NCBI GenBank assembly: GCA_040437565.1 | Contig: JBDOQK010000063.1 | Location: forward strand, 1 to 64,000 | Direction of reading: 5' to 3' | Length of the DNA stretch: 64,000 nucleotides | Source: Albugo candida | Lineage: Eukaryota; Oomycota; Peronosporomycetes; Albuginales | Part shown: positions 47,038-56,573 of the stretch, piece after piece | How positions within the stretch are numbered: position 1 is the first letter of the stretch | How the letters are laid out: the number at the start of each line of letters is the position of its first letter | The notes under the pieces: generated by a model | What the model was told of the DNA's origin: nothing | What the model saw: the letters and a program-made list of their open reading frames with translations, nothing else | The model's database searches: none | Program-made: the position numbers and the translations under genes

Positions 47038-47590
47038 TTGGCAAGTGTGACATCATATACAGGTTGGCGGAGCTGGCGGATGGGATGAGTTGGGCCTTGT
47101 CATAATTGATTCTATAGTATTTCGTATCGATTCATGCCCGATCACTTGAATGGCTCTAAAACTACCTTTAGATACTGGTCAAGTCGAGGATGCTAATGTA
47201 GATAACGTGAATCACACGGAGTAGTTATTTAGATGCTGGTGACATTGAATAAGAGCGCAGTGATTTGACCAATATATACAGAGTGGGAATCCGCATCCGT
47301 GGCGATAGATATTACCAGTGTTCCTGAATTGGTGCAATTTGAAAGACGAAATGTCCGGGTGGGACATGTATAGGAAAGTAACGCTACGGACAAAGGACTG
47401 TGTATCGACTGCAATGAGAATGCACATTTAGTCGTTGTGAGAAAGCAACGAGTGAATTGTGTATCTTGAAAGACTTAAACCCGCGACAGATCGGAAAGTC
47501 AACACGTCGCGCATTAATCACCTTTACAGTTTTCTATCACGCTATCAGTATCAACATTCGTGTATGCGATGAGAATCTCCATTACATTGA
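47038..47590. other. Intergenic region
   Basis: About 550 bases, no supported gene. Confidence 0.4.
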
Positions 47591-47884
47591 TTATTGTCGC
47601 TTTGAGTCGGGATAGTCAGCACAGCATTGCCCACCCATTCCTGCTGATTCATGTACGGTGACATTGATTCCTGGAGGCATAGATACTTGATCCGGTTTCT
47701 CGCAAATCGTCGCTGTTGAACGACTTGACTCATCATAGCGAGACGGTACACGAGCGGAGAATATTTGACGGAACTGTATAAACTTTTCGTTGTCATTCAA
47801 CTTGTCATTCTCCAGGATCAACTTGAAGCGTTGAAAATTATCTCTATCGTACGGTACACTGTGTGAAGACGTGCCCGCTCCCAT
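47591..47884 (-). CDS. Small hypothetical protein, possible N-myristoylation
   Basis: ATG at 47884, 97 residues, beginning MGAGTSSHSVPYDRDNFQRF. Gly2 with Ser6 fits an N-myristoylation signal. A helical middle (LILENDKLNDNEKFIQFRQI) follows. The last 30 residues (VHESAGMGGQCC..) look less ordered, so an unmodelled intron could change the end. No family recognised. It starts divergently from nothing obvious on the plus strand. Confidence 0.5.
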   Translation of the reverse strand: MGAGTSSHSVPYDRDNFQRFKLILENDKLNDNEKFIQFRQIFSARVPSRYDESSRSTATICEKPDQVSMPPGINVTVHESAGMGGQCCADYPDSKRQ

Positions 47885-48062
47885 CGCGAAAAGGAAATCA
47901 ACGACGGGTCGGATCCGTTGTCAGCCGTATCGATACTGCGGAAAAGCACACGGTATGAAATGCAGTCATTTTGTGTTATCATCTATGAATAGAAGCTACA
48001 AGCTTTTGGCTCATTCGGCACTACGAAATCTACTCGACGCAACTTCCACTCGAATTAAATAG

Positions 48063-48407
48063 TTACGTCCGATTCCAGGGCCAAGACATCTTCACAGCAT
48101 CAACCCCTTGACCGTTTGTGTGTTCCGGATTCCGATTCACGTTCCTTTTTTGATGTTGCTTGGACACAGCAGTATCAACCAAACTGCTGACATACTTTAA
48201 TTGCTCCTTTCCGTATCTCAAAAGCAACTGAATTTGTTCTTCTTCTTCAACAAAGCGACAATTTTCAAAATCAACGCGTATTTGTCGTCGAATGTCAGAA
48301 CGAGTAGATGTCGGTAATTTGGCTGTGACTCGTTGGAATTCTCGATACTGTCGAAGAGCGGCAGCCCGATTTATGAAGAAGCGCAGCGAGTGTATTTTTT
48401 TGTGCAT
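48063..48407 (-). CDS. LYR-motif protein (LYRM2-like)
   Basis: 114 residues, ATG at 48407. The LYR fold is seen as INRAAALRQYREFQRVTAKL (QYREF in place of LYR..F), then RRQIRVDFENCRF and EEQIQLLLRYGKEQLKYV, the spacing of a complex-I-type LYR protein such as LYRM2. Such proteins act in mitochondria with acyl carrier protein in assembly of respiratory complexes or Fe-S clusters. The N-terminus (MHKKIHSLRFF) is basic. The 5' flank is affected by the contig overlap at 48731-48830, so an upstream exon cannot be excluded. Confidence 0.75.
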   Translation of the reverse strand: MHKKIHSLRFFINRAAALRQYREFQRVTAKLPTSTRSDIRRQIRVDFENCRFVEEEEQIQLLLRYGKEQLKYVSSLVDTAVSKQHQKRNVNRNPEHTNGQGVDAVKMSWPWNRT

Positions 48408-49210
48408 CCTGAATTACGAAACTTGCCCTTAGAGCAGGACGCACGACCCAAATGTATGTGCCATCAACAAACTCGGCTTTTTACATGCAAGAAATCGAAC
48501 GGTGACAAACTTTTGACTCGACAGCCTGAAAGAGTCGTTGACAGTAGGGTTCCGGTAGCTTCTGAAGCACGACCACAGCGAGACGAATCGATCTTTGAAA
48601 TAGATAATTGACTATATCACAACCAAAGTGTGAAAACCGCGGTCATATTTATTTCCATGCGACGACCTCACTACTGTAGCCATCTTTTAAAATTTCTTCC
48701 ATTGATTTTCGTAGCGACTTGTGAATTAATNNNNNNNNNNNNNNNNNNNNNNNNNNNNNNNNNNNNNNNNNNNNNNNNNNNNNNNNNNNNNNNNNNNNNN
48801 NNNNNNNNNNNNNNNNNNNNNNNNNNNNNNCAGCCCGATTTATGAAGAAGCGCAGCGAGTGTATTTTTTTGTGCATCCTGAATTACGAAACTTGCCCTTA
48901 GAGCAGGACGCACGACCCAAATGTATGTGCCATCAACAAACTCGGCTTTTTACATGCAAGAAATCGAACGGTGACAAACTTTTGACTCGACAGCCTGAAA
49001 GAGTCGTTGACAGTAGGGTTCCGGTAGCTTCTGAAGCACGACCACAGCGAGACGAATCGATCTTTGAAATAGATAATTGACTATATCACAACCAAAGTGT
49101 GAAAACCGCGGTCATATTTATTTCCATGCGACGACCTCACTACTGTAGCCATCTTTTAAAATTTCTTCCATTGATTTTCGTAGCGACTTGTGAATTAATT
49201 AAAAAGTCAA
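48408..49210. other. Flank with assembly overlap
   Basis: About 370 bases (48362-48730) recur as 48831-49199 around the gap, so the real intergenic region is about half as long. Plus frames here are shadows of the LYR gene and its flank. Confidence 0.6.
48731..48830. other. Assembly gap (100 N) with repeated flanks
   Basis: Both sides carry the same 369 bases. Contig overlap. Confidence 0.95.
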
Positions 49211-51558
49211 ATGATCGCGCATTATGTCTCATTTATTAATACAATATTTCTAATGGTTCAACAGACAACAGAGCGTCGCTCCTCGTTTGCTCCAAATGAT
49301 TTGAACACACAACGAGCCAGTCGCATTGAATCTGCGACGTATTTGAGCCACTACCGTCAAGTAACAGATTCTCGACTACATGAGACTTTACAGGAATACA
49401 AGTCTCATTGCAGGCATTTGAATTCCTCTATCGAAACGTATCGTAGAGCGTACGTTCCAGCAATAGCGTCCAAAGCCACTTCCAATTGGCAGCTTATAAA
49501 GAGAAAACACAACATTTGCGTTTATCATAAACACCGTAAACGCCATTCATCCGCACGGACCACAGCTTCTCTCGATGAGTTTACAAGACCCAAAGGCGAT
49601 AATCTGATTAAAGCAAGCGGTCATTTGCATGGGACTACGGTTCAAGAGCTCCTTCGTGGTGTGCTCGCCACGACCACTGAAGATTTGAGACTGACTTCGA
49701 GTATGTTGCATCCCAACTCTTTTGTGGACGCTCATATCGTCAGTGTTGGGGATACTGATACGTCACCTTGCAATACGTCTTCAGCTATACACAATGTGGC
49801 CGACACACTTCCGGAATATCAAGGGTTTCTCTCGCATGTGTTTAAATTTCCAGGCATTCCGATGTCTCTCCTACGCTATCGACATTTCATGTGCTACAAT
49901 GTTTGTCTTTACACTGACGTTTTGTATCAGAAATCATTTAATTCTTTTTTGAATTGTAGCGAATTGGCACTGTTTTAGACAATCAGAGCGGCGAGACGTA
50001 TGGATACTACATGCTGGAAGCAGTGGATCTTCCATCCGATCTACTCTTTATGCATGAAAATGAGCACTATCATCAGTCAAAAGTGATGGAGACTACCTTT
50101 CATGACGATGGACCTCGACAAACTGATTCCATGGAGCGTCATCTCGAAGAACTGGGAGATGGTTGTTGGTCAAAAAAAGCTCAAAAATGCGATTATCATA
50201 CAACAAAAGCCTCGTTATCCTTTACTTGGCTGTTAAAGCAAACCAAACAAGATCTCGTTCAAGTATTCGTATCGAGTGATTTCAACCTCGGGAAATTAAT
50301 CACGCCTCGACTTGGAAGACACTTTATTGCCCAACTTCTTCTCTCCTATCTTACGAATGCACGAAGCTGCTATCAAGCGAAATTATGTACGCTGGTGCTT
50401 ACAGATCCTGTGAGTCGCGGAAATTTCAGAATCACTCAGCACGCCAACAAAACTAAACAGCGGAGACAGAGTTTTGTGAATTCGGAATTTGAGTCTCTTC
50501 GAGAGCAAAGACGTCAAGTGTGCTCCATCTGTAGCGTACAGATCTCTCCATTGCTTCTACGCAGTCTCACATCGGGAAAAAAAGTTCGATATGGTAAGAT
50601 TTTGCATTGCCAAGCTTGTTCTCATCCCGTATGTCGACGATGTTGCACCAAGCAGATTTTGTTTTCAAAAGCACTTTTGACGAAATGGTCGGAAACATCT
50701 GACGATTCGAGTCGGTTTCATTGGTGGAAACATTCGAGAAACATTGGAGACACATCAAATCGATTCAATGACACGGAAATGAGTTCCTTGGACCCTCTCG
50801 TGGCGTACGACGATATGGCTACACACGGTCGCTGGTCAGATCTACAGCTACATTGGCAGGATCAAGTTGACTTTAGACACTTTGGACGCATTTCCGATTT
50901 GAATTCTCGACCAAATGCGAGCAAAGAGAATTCGTTTTCCTCACTTCCTCACAAAGGAGTGTTTTGTCTTGAGTGTATCTGCACATTATTACCAAATAAC
51001 ATCGCGTCACGAGTTCTTTTGATGAATCGACAACAGCAAATCACACTCATACAGCGAAAATGCAGATACTTTAACCAAAAATCACGTTATTCGACAGAGA
51101 CGCACTTACACAATTATCAAATGATGCGCACGATTCATGTATCGTCTTCTGAATTCTCACAGCCTTCCTTCTGTCTTTCAAAAGCACAAAAGAATGGCCG
51201 GGGTGTGCTTCGATGGTGGCATTCATTCGTAGCTGTGCTGAGAAATGATCGAAAGGCACAACGTGGACCCTCGTTCGAACCTATGGCACTCGGCACAGGC
51301 TTGTATGAGGAAGAAGGGCAGTTTGTACTGGATACGATTTCACCATCGACTCTGTCGATTGCACGGACAAAGTCACAGACTATGGTGCAGACGCAAGGAT
51401 CGATACGATTTACGAGTATTTCGCGGACGCGAGAAAGTTTGGATGAGAATCGACGAATTACATCATCGGAAATGGATGAGGAAATGTACTCTTTTGTATC
51501 GTGTAGTGAGTATCAGAGTTATGGAGGGAAACTAAGAGTGGAAGATGCTGTTGCTTGA
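49211..51558 (+). CDS. START/FYVE-like zinc finger protein
   Basis: About 765 residues in two exons. Exon 1 begins at ATG 49211 or, more likely, 49253 (MVQQTTERRSSFAPND). A 60-bp intron (donor after CYN, acceptor TTGTAG at about 49960) joins RYRHFMCYN to RIGTVLDNQSGETYGYYMLE, which recalls a START-like lipid-binding domain. Residues near 50515-50660 hold a FYVE-related zinc finger: CSICSVQISPL, HCQACSHPVCRRCCTKQ, with a late pair FCLECIC at about 50960. Proteins pairing START-like and FYVE-like domains are greatly expanded in oomycetes. The finger is degenerate for PI3P binding (the RRHHCR core reads HPVCRRC). The C-terminal 170 residues are Ser-rich. The frame is intact. Confidence 0.75.
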
Positions 51559-52079
51559 TTAAATGTAGCGATTCAGTTTGTTGCATATCGCATAATGAAG
51601 ACTTGACGGTTTGAATTGAAGCCGTTGTGGATCGATACTGAAATTGTCAAAAGCGAAGCGAGTGGATCACAAGGTCATCGCCAAGATAAGCGTACGACTA
51701 GCTGTAGAGGCGGTACAACGCGGTGTACCATTAACGCTTCTTCATACTTGTTTTCCACCAATCACATTATTATAATACTACTTTCCTTCCAATCATTTTT
51801 GTTTTCTTACTTCAGACAACCGACCGAAATGTGATAGAGTAACGACTTGAAAGATATGTTTCCTGAACGCACCTTTTAGCAGCAGTAGCTTTTTTCAGTA
51901 TACATATGCTCTAGAGACAGCATTTCTGAAACTCCTATTCTTCAAATAAAAGAATTGCGAACTTTCCCTGTAGAGTGTCATTAGAGATTCCAATTCCCTG
52001 CTTTTTATAGAGCTGCAACGAATTGACAGGGCTTTTGATATAAAATTAGCAAATCAACTAAATAGAGCCAACACTCCGC
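51559..52079. other. Intergenic region
   Basis: About 520 bases between two plus-strand genes; no supported gene or RNA. Confidence 0.45.
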
Positions 52080-53614
52080 ATGAGACTATTTACCGTTTCC
52101 AACGCGATCGAAAAAATGAGAGATTTACATGTTCGGTACACAGCTCCATCAATGGAACGAGTTCAGCGTCAGGTATCATCATACGCACCGGCAAGATGGC
52201 GATTTTCATCGTCCGGTATACTGGGAAAAAAGCAAGCAGTTGGGTGCTCACATGGATGCAAGCGGCGAGGGACAAATCCTTCTGATTCCATTTTCTTAGA
52301 AGGCGTATCCGAAGTAAGTGCGTACGATATTCGTACACTTCTTGGTCGTGGTACGTTTGGATCGGTTTATGTTGCACAACATAAAACCTCGGGGCAAATT
52401 GTTGCAATGAAAGTTATAAAAAAGTCTCAAATTGAAGAATTGCGACAGGAGACTAATGTTTTAAGGGAGCAAATGGTACATTACACACTGGAACATCCAT
52501 TTATATGTAAATTACTTGCAACGTTTCAAGATCCACAAGCGGTATACTTTGTGATGGAGTATTGTCCGGGAGGGGAGCTGTATAGTGTATTGTATGATGA
52601 AGAAGGTGAAGATCTAAGTGATGTGGAGGATTCTGTCACCGAGGAAGATGAGACGTATTCGGTCAATAGTGATCGACAAACCGATGTGGAAGACGACGAA
52701 GACGACAGTTCATCAGAGCTTAATATGTCGCAGGTGAAGCACCGAAACTCAGTTGGGAGACCGCATGGAATTTCAATAGCAAAAGATTTGAATGAGAGAG
52801 CAAAACGCTCTTTACGAAATTCGAACTTTGGCGGCTTACGAGAGGAACACGCAGTATTTTATCTCGCTTGTGTACTTAACGCGTTGGAGTACTTGCACGA
52901 TCGCAAAATAATGTACCGTGATGTGAAATTGGAGAATATTGTATTGGATGTGAATGGATACCCTAAACTAGTCGATTTTGGATTGTCGAAACTAGATGCA
53001 ACGCACTGGGAAGCAAGTAAGAGCACGACGATATGCGGCAGCATGGAATACATGGCTCCGGAATTGATTGAGCGTCAGCCGTACCATCAGGCTGTGGATT
53101 TTTGGTCGTTTGGGATTTTAATGTACGAATTATTGTTTGCTGTAACGCCTTTTTATCATCCGAATCATCGAGAGCAAGGAAGAAAGATTACCGAAGACCC
53201 AGTATACTTTCCTCATGACTTTGAAGCGCAATGCCCCGAAGCCACAGAATTGATTCGTGCTTTGTTGGCCAAGGAAGCGTCAGTGCGGCCTTGTGATTGG
53301 CAGACAATCCGACAAAGTGCATTTTTTAGGAAATATTATGTGGATACCAAAATATGGCGCAAATTGAAGGAAAGGAAATTACGTGCCCCATTTGTACCCA
53401 CATTAAAAACGGAGTTTGACACAAGTCTGTTTACGAAAGCTTTTAATTTAGGATCGGACACGGATGAAATNNNNNNNNNNNNNNNNNNNNNNNNNNNNNN
53501 NNNNNNNNNNNNNNNNNNNNNNNNNNNNNNNNNNNNNNNNNNNNNNNNNNNNNNNNNNNNNNNNNNNNNNCGAAAGCTTTTAATTTAGGATCGGACACGG
53601 ATGAAATGGAATAG
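52080..53614 (+). CDS. AGC-like protein kinase with acidic insert
   Basis: About 480 residues, apparently without introns. Kinase marks in order: glycine loop LLGRGTFGSVYVAQHKTSGQ (residue about 88), VAMKVIKK (catalytic Lys), HPFICKLLATFQDPQAVYFV, EYCPGGELYSVL, YRDVKLENIVLDVNG (about 278), KLVDFGLSK (about 299), TTICGSMEYMAPELIERQPY and VDFWSFGILMYEL. An acidic Ser-rich insert of about 80 residues (about 170-250) splits the hinge from helix E. The APE region reads CGSMEYMAPE in place of the usual AGC CGTPEYLAPE. HRD is YRD, common in AGC kinases. A contig-overlap gap (53471-53570) repeats the last 12 codons; the real end is DEME, stop at 53612-53614. Substrate unknown. Confidence 0.88.
53471..53570. 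other. Assembly gap (100 N) with repeated flanks
   Basis: About 36 bases (53434-53470) recur at 53571-53606. Contig overlap near the kinase stop. Confidence 0.95.
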
Positions 53615-53696
53615 TGTATAAAACGATGGAATAAATTAGTTTGTAGAGTGTATTCGCGCACTGTTGTTCCGACCACGTTGGCTTGCTTTGCGCGCG

Positions 53697-53999
53697 ATGG
53701 CAAAATCCAATTTGTTTCAGCTTATATGTCCAAAAAGGAACTATGGTGTGGGTCAGCGAGTAGGTCGATCCATTTGGAACAGATTTAATGAGCCTTGCTA
53801 CTGGGAAATCACCAGAATTCGACCGTCTCCGGATTTGAAGCACGGTAAAGCGTACGGGCGATTCACTTTTCGAGGTAAAAGTAGGATGTTCACGTTTGTC
53901 ACTTTTTTCTAATTGTACTAATTAGGCAACACGGATTCTAAAGAAAAACGTATCAACAATTCGCTAAAAAAGGATTGGATGTCCTTAACAAACAAATAG
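53697..53999 (+). CDS. Mitochondrial small-subunit ribosomal protein mS34-like
   Basis: A short gene, ATG at 53697 (MAKSNLFQLICPKRNYGVGQ). The core NYGVGQRVGRSIWNRFNEPC followed by YWEITRIRPSPDLKHGKAYG matches the conserved segment of MRPS34. A 50-bp intron (GTAAAAG..AATTAG) joins TFRG to NTDSKEKRINNSLKKDW, stop at 53997-53999. About 84 residues. The start is the first ATG in frame. Confidence 0.75.
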
Positions 54000-54032
54000 A
54001 ATCCAAACGTTTAGACAGAATGTTTTATCAAA

Positions 54033-55028
54033 CTATCCGCTTTGAACTTCGCTCTCTAACTGCAGTTTTGCCTTCTCTAAAGTGAAGCTTGGTGGCTCAC
54101 TCTCTACAAAATAAGCGGTTACTTGATCCATGACCATCCATTGAATTCCATAGGAAGGGCACAATCGTGCCAACCGGGGACCCAAACCTCGATATAAAGC
54201 AAGAACGCCTTCCTCTTTTGCAATTAATCGAATTGCGTGGAACACTCCACGATATTTAGCAGTTGTGTGCTTTCCAGCTTCTTGTGCCATCAATCGTGTC
54301 TTAATCACATCCAATGGACAATTTATACAAGGGCCAGGAATACCACCAAGCATACCGGTAAGCCCGCTTTTCCATGCAGGTAACGATTCTCCATCTTCCA
54401 ATTTCCACAAGTGCGTTTTCATCGCATTATTGGACCAAAAACTACACGCTTGATTCACACCCTGTCTTCCGATTGTGGGCGCAACTCCTTTCCATAAAGC
54501 AAACGGACCTTCATTTCGTATGATTGTGAGTGCGGTATGGATCGGTCCACGGTACTTTGGCGCTTGTCCTTTGATTATATTTTGTCCCTGTAATCGAGTT
54601 TTGATCACTTCGAACGGAGTCACAATCAAAACTGCTTCTGTAGCTCCTGCCATAGCACCAGCCACAAACTCACTTGTACCGCTAACTTTTCCGTTACTGT
54701 CGCGCAACATGTACCGATACACAGCATTGAAGTAGAAACGCGTACCGTTTTTAGTAACCACATGAATTGTCCATGGTGTAAATCCTTTGTATAGCCCTTT
54801 GGGACCTTCCGCTTTAACCAATTTGATCCCACAATCAAACATGTTGCGATATTGCTTCGTTCTATCGAGTTGTAATCGCGTCTTGGTGACATCCAATGGC
54901 GTGAGCATTAGCGCTTCAATAACGCCTGAGCTTGCGCCTCCGATGAGCTTGCAATATGGAGGAACTGGTTGCTGCTTCCGCACATCTTTTCTTGAAGGTG
55001 CGGATCCGTTTACGTGCGAGGTTTCCAT
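54033..55028 (-). CDS. Mitochondrial carrier, succinate/fumarate-type
   Basis: An inner-membrane solute carrier of the MCF family with three repeats, each with its signature: LTPLDVTKTRLQ, VTPFEVIKTRLQGQ and CPLDVIKTRLMAQE. The best resemblance is to the yeast succinate-fumarate carrier Sfc1 (FVAGAMAGATEAVLIVTPFE and the ALWKGVAPTIGRQGVNQ stretch), with the tricarboxylate carriers as an alternative. ATG at 55028 (METSHVNGSAPSRKD); the longer frame upstream has no ATG. 331 residues, no intron, intact. It ends 33 bases from the convergent mS34 stop. Confidence 0.88.
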   Translation of the reverse strand: METSHVNGSAPSRKDVRKQQPVPPYCKLIGGASSGVIEALMLTPLDVTKTRLQLDRTKQYRNMFDCGIKLVKAEGPKGLYKGFTPWTIHVVTKNGTRFYFNAVYRYMLRDSNGKVSGTSEFVAGAMAGATEAVLIVTPFEVIKTRLQGQNIIKGQAPKYRGPIHTALTIIRNEGPFALWKGVAPTIGRQGVNQACSFWSNNAMKTHLWKLEDGESLPAWKSGLTGMLGGIPGPCINCPLDVIKTRLMAQEAGKHTTAKYRGVFHAIRLIAKEEGVLALYRGLGPRLARLCPSYGIQWMVMDQVTAYFVESEPPSFTLEKAKLQLESEVQSG

Positions 55029-55226
55029 CAGTATAATGAGGTTACGGATGGACAAGAATGCGGGATATTATATAACAGTTACAATCACTCTTTTTTCGTC
55101 CACAAGCTCCAGAAATAAGCTGCAGTCGATTTGGGATGATGCAAGAAACTGATTCGCTTTCGTGATTCTTAATTGTGTACCACAAGGTACCGGTTTACAT
55201 GGTACCATATTGCTGGTACACATGAT

Positions 55227-56474
55227 ATGATGCGATTGGAAGCGGGCAAAAACCTGTACCATTCACGTTCTTCATCTTTGTGTTCCTCTTCCTCACGGCA
55301 ATCTTGTGATAGCACAACCAAAATCCCTCAAAAAGTTGTATCGAAGCGCAACGATAATGAAACTCTTCTCGTTGTCAACCAATCCAAAGAACACTTTGAA
55401 TTGCAATCAGAAAGCACAACCACTTGTCTTTGGGACTCCTCATCTTCAACTCTCTCGTTTTCTCGTAAGATTGAAGAGTCAGGTTATTGAAAAATACGTG
55501 TTCCACTCAATTACCAATTGCAAGAGGAACAGCAGTCACTCGTGATGAAACTTAACAAACTATTTTTACCTCGTGAAAATGACTCGTCTACTCACTTGAC
55601 TCAATACCACCACAGTGTGAGGAAACTATTAGATACTCATTTTTATAACGTTTTGAAATTAGAGAGGGAATCCACTCAAACTCGCACGAGATTGCATGAA
55701 ACTCACTCATCGAATTATATTGATCAAATTGATCACTGGAAGAAGCACGCGGAACAAACGTTGGAGGATCTTGTTGATGTGGAAAACATTCATCAGAATC
55801 TGGATGCGTTGAGCACGTCTCCAACCAAATCCAGTGAAAACCAATGGAGAATATCCTCCCTGCAAATACTCAAAAAAGTATGGAACTCATTTCCAGAATC
55901 TCTCGATGAGGCCGACCTCATTGAGGCGGAACCAAACGCAAATACGCACTCATATTTTACTGAGGAGTTTTGTTACTTTAATGCGAGAATTGAGGAATTC
56001 AAGCAAAAGTATGAGGAACTGAGGGAAGACCTAACTCAACACTATCTCGCTGAGGGAGTGCCAGTAAACGCTCTTCCAATCGTTCCACCAGCCGAAAATG
56101 GAGAAGGAAGCAGTCAAAATCAGCAATTAGATCTTTCACAACAATCCAACCCAGCAATAACGTCCTACAACCCGATAAATTCAGCGAAACGCTGTCTGAA
56201 AAACAATCCTGCCCTTCTGAGCGATAAGCAATCTCTTTTGAGGGATACACCTCAGCGAAATTGCTGTGCGCAGCAACAAAGCAATAGAAAAGATAGTATT
56301 CCCATCCGACCCAACAGCACACCCTCAGCCTCAATTACAAAACGAGTCAACACTCAGAAATGCACTCAAACAACTCAAAAAGAGTCGAGGTATCAATCCC
56401 TCACGAAAACATTCAAAGCAAAAGAAAAAGTCAAATTGCAACCAAAACGAAAGCTATTACGTCCGTGGCTTTGA
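55227..56474 (+). CDS. Hypothetical coiled-coil protein
   Basis: About 400 residues in two exons. Exon 1 from ATG 55227 is Ser-rich (SRSSSLCSSSSRQSCDST). An intron (GTTATTG..GCAAG, about 55484-55521) joins it to EEQQSLVMKLNKLF. The middle is helical (HFYNVLKLERESTQTRTR, IDQIDHWKKHAEQTLEDLVD, NARIEEFKQKYEELREDL) and probably a coiled coil. The last 130 residues are Ser/Gln/Asn-rich, ending in a basic stretch (KEKVKLQPKRKLLRPWL). No family recognised; a cytoskeletal or centrosomal role is only a guess. It starts divergently from the carrier gene, sharing about 200 bp of upstream region. Confidence 0.6.
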
Positions 56475-56573
56475 CCAAACGATTCCAAGTCATCCCCACT
56501 TCCCATCATCGCCTCTATCCGTGTCCTTCAAGCTATCCCTCAACACCATCCCTCAAACCCTTGAGGGCAATCA

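Noticed and set aside
47871-48062. Plus-strand ORF divergent from the small myristoylated candidate
   Set aside because: Overlaps the start of the minus-strand gene and has low-complexity content with no family features.
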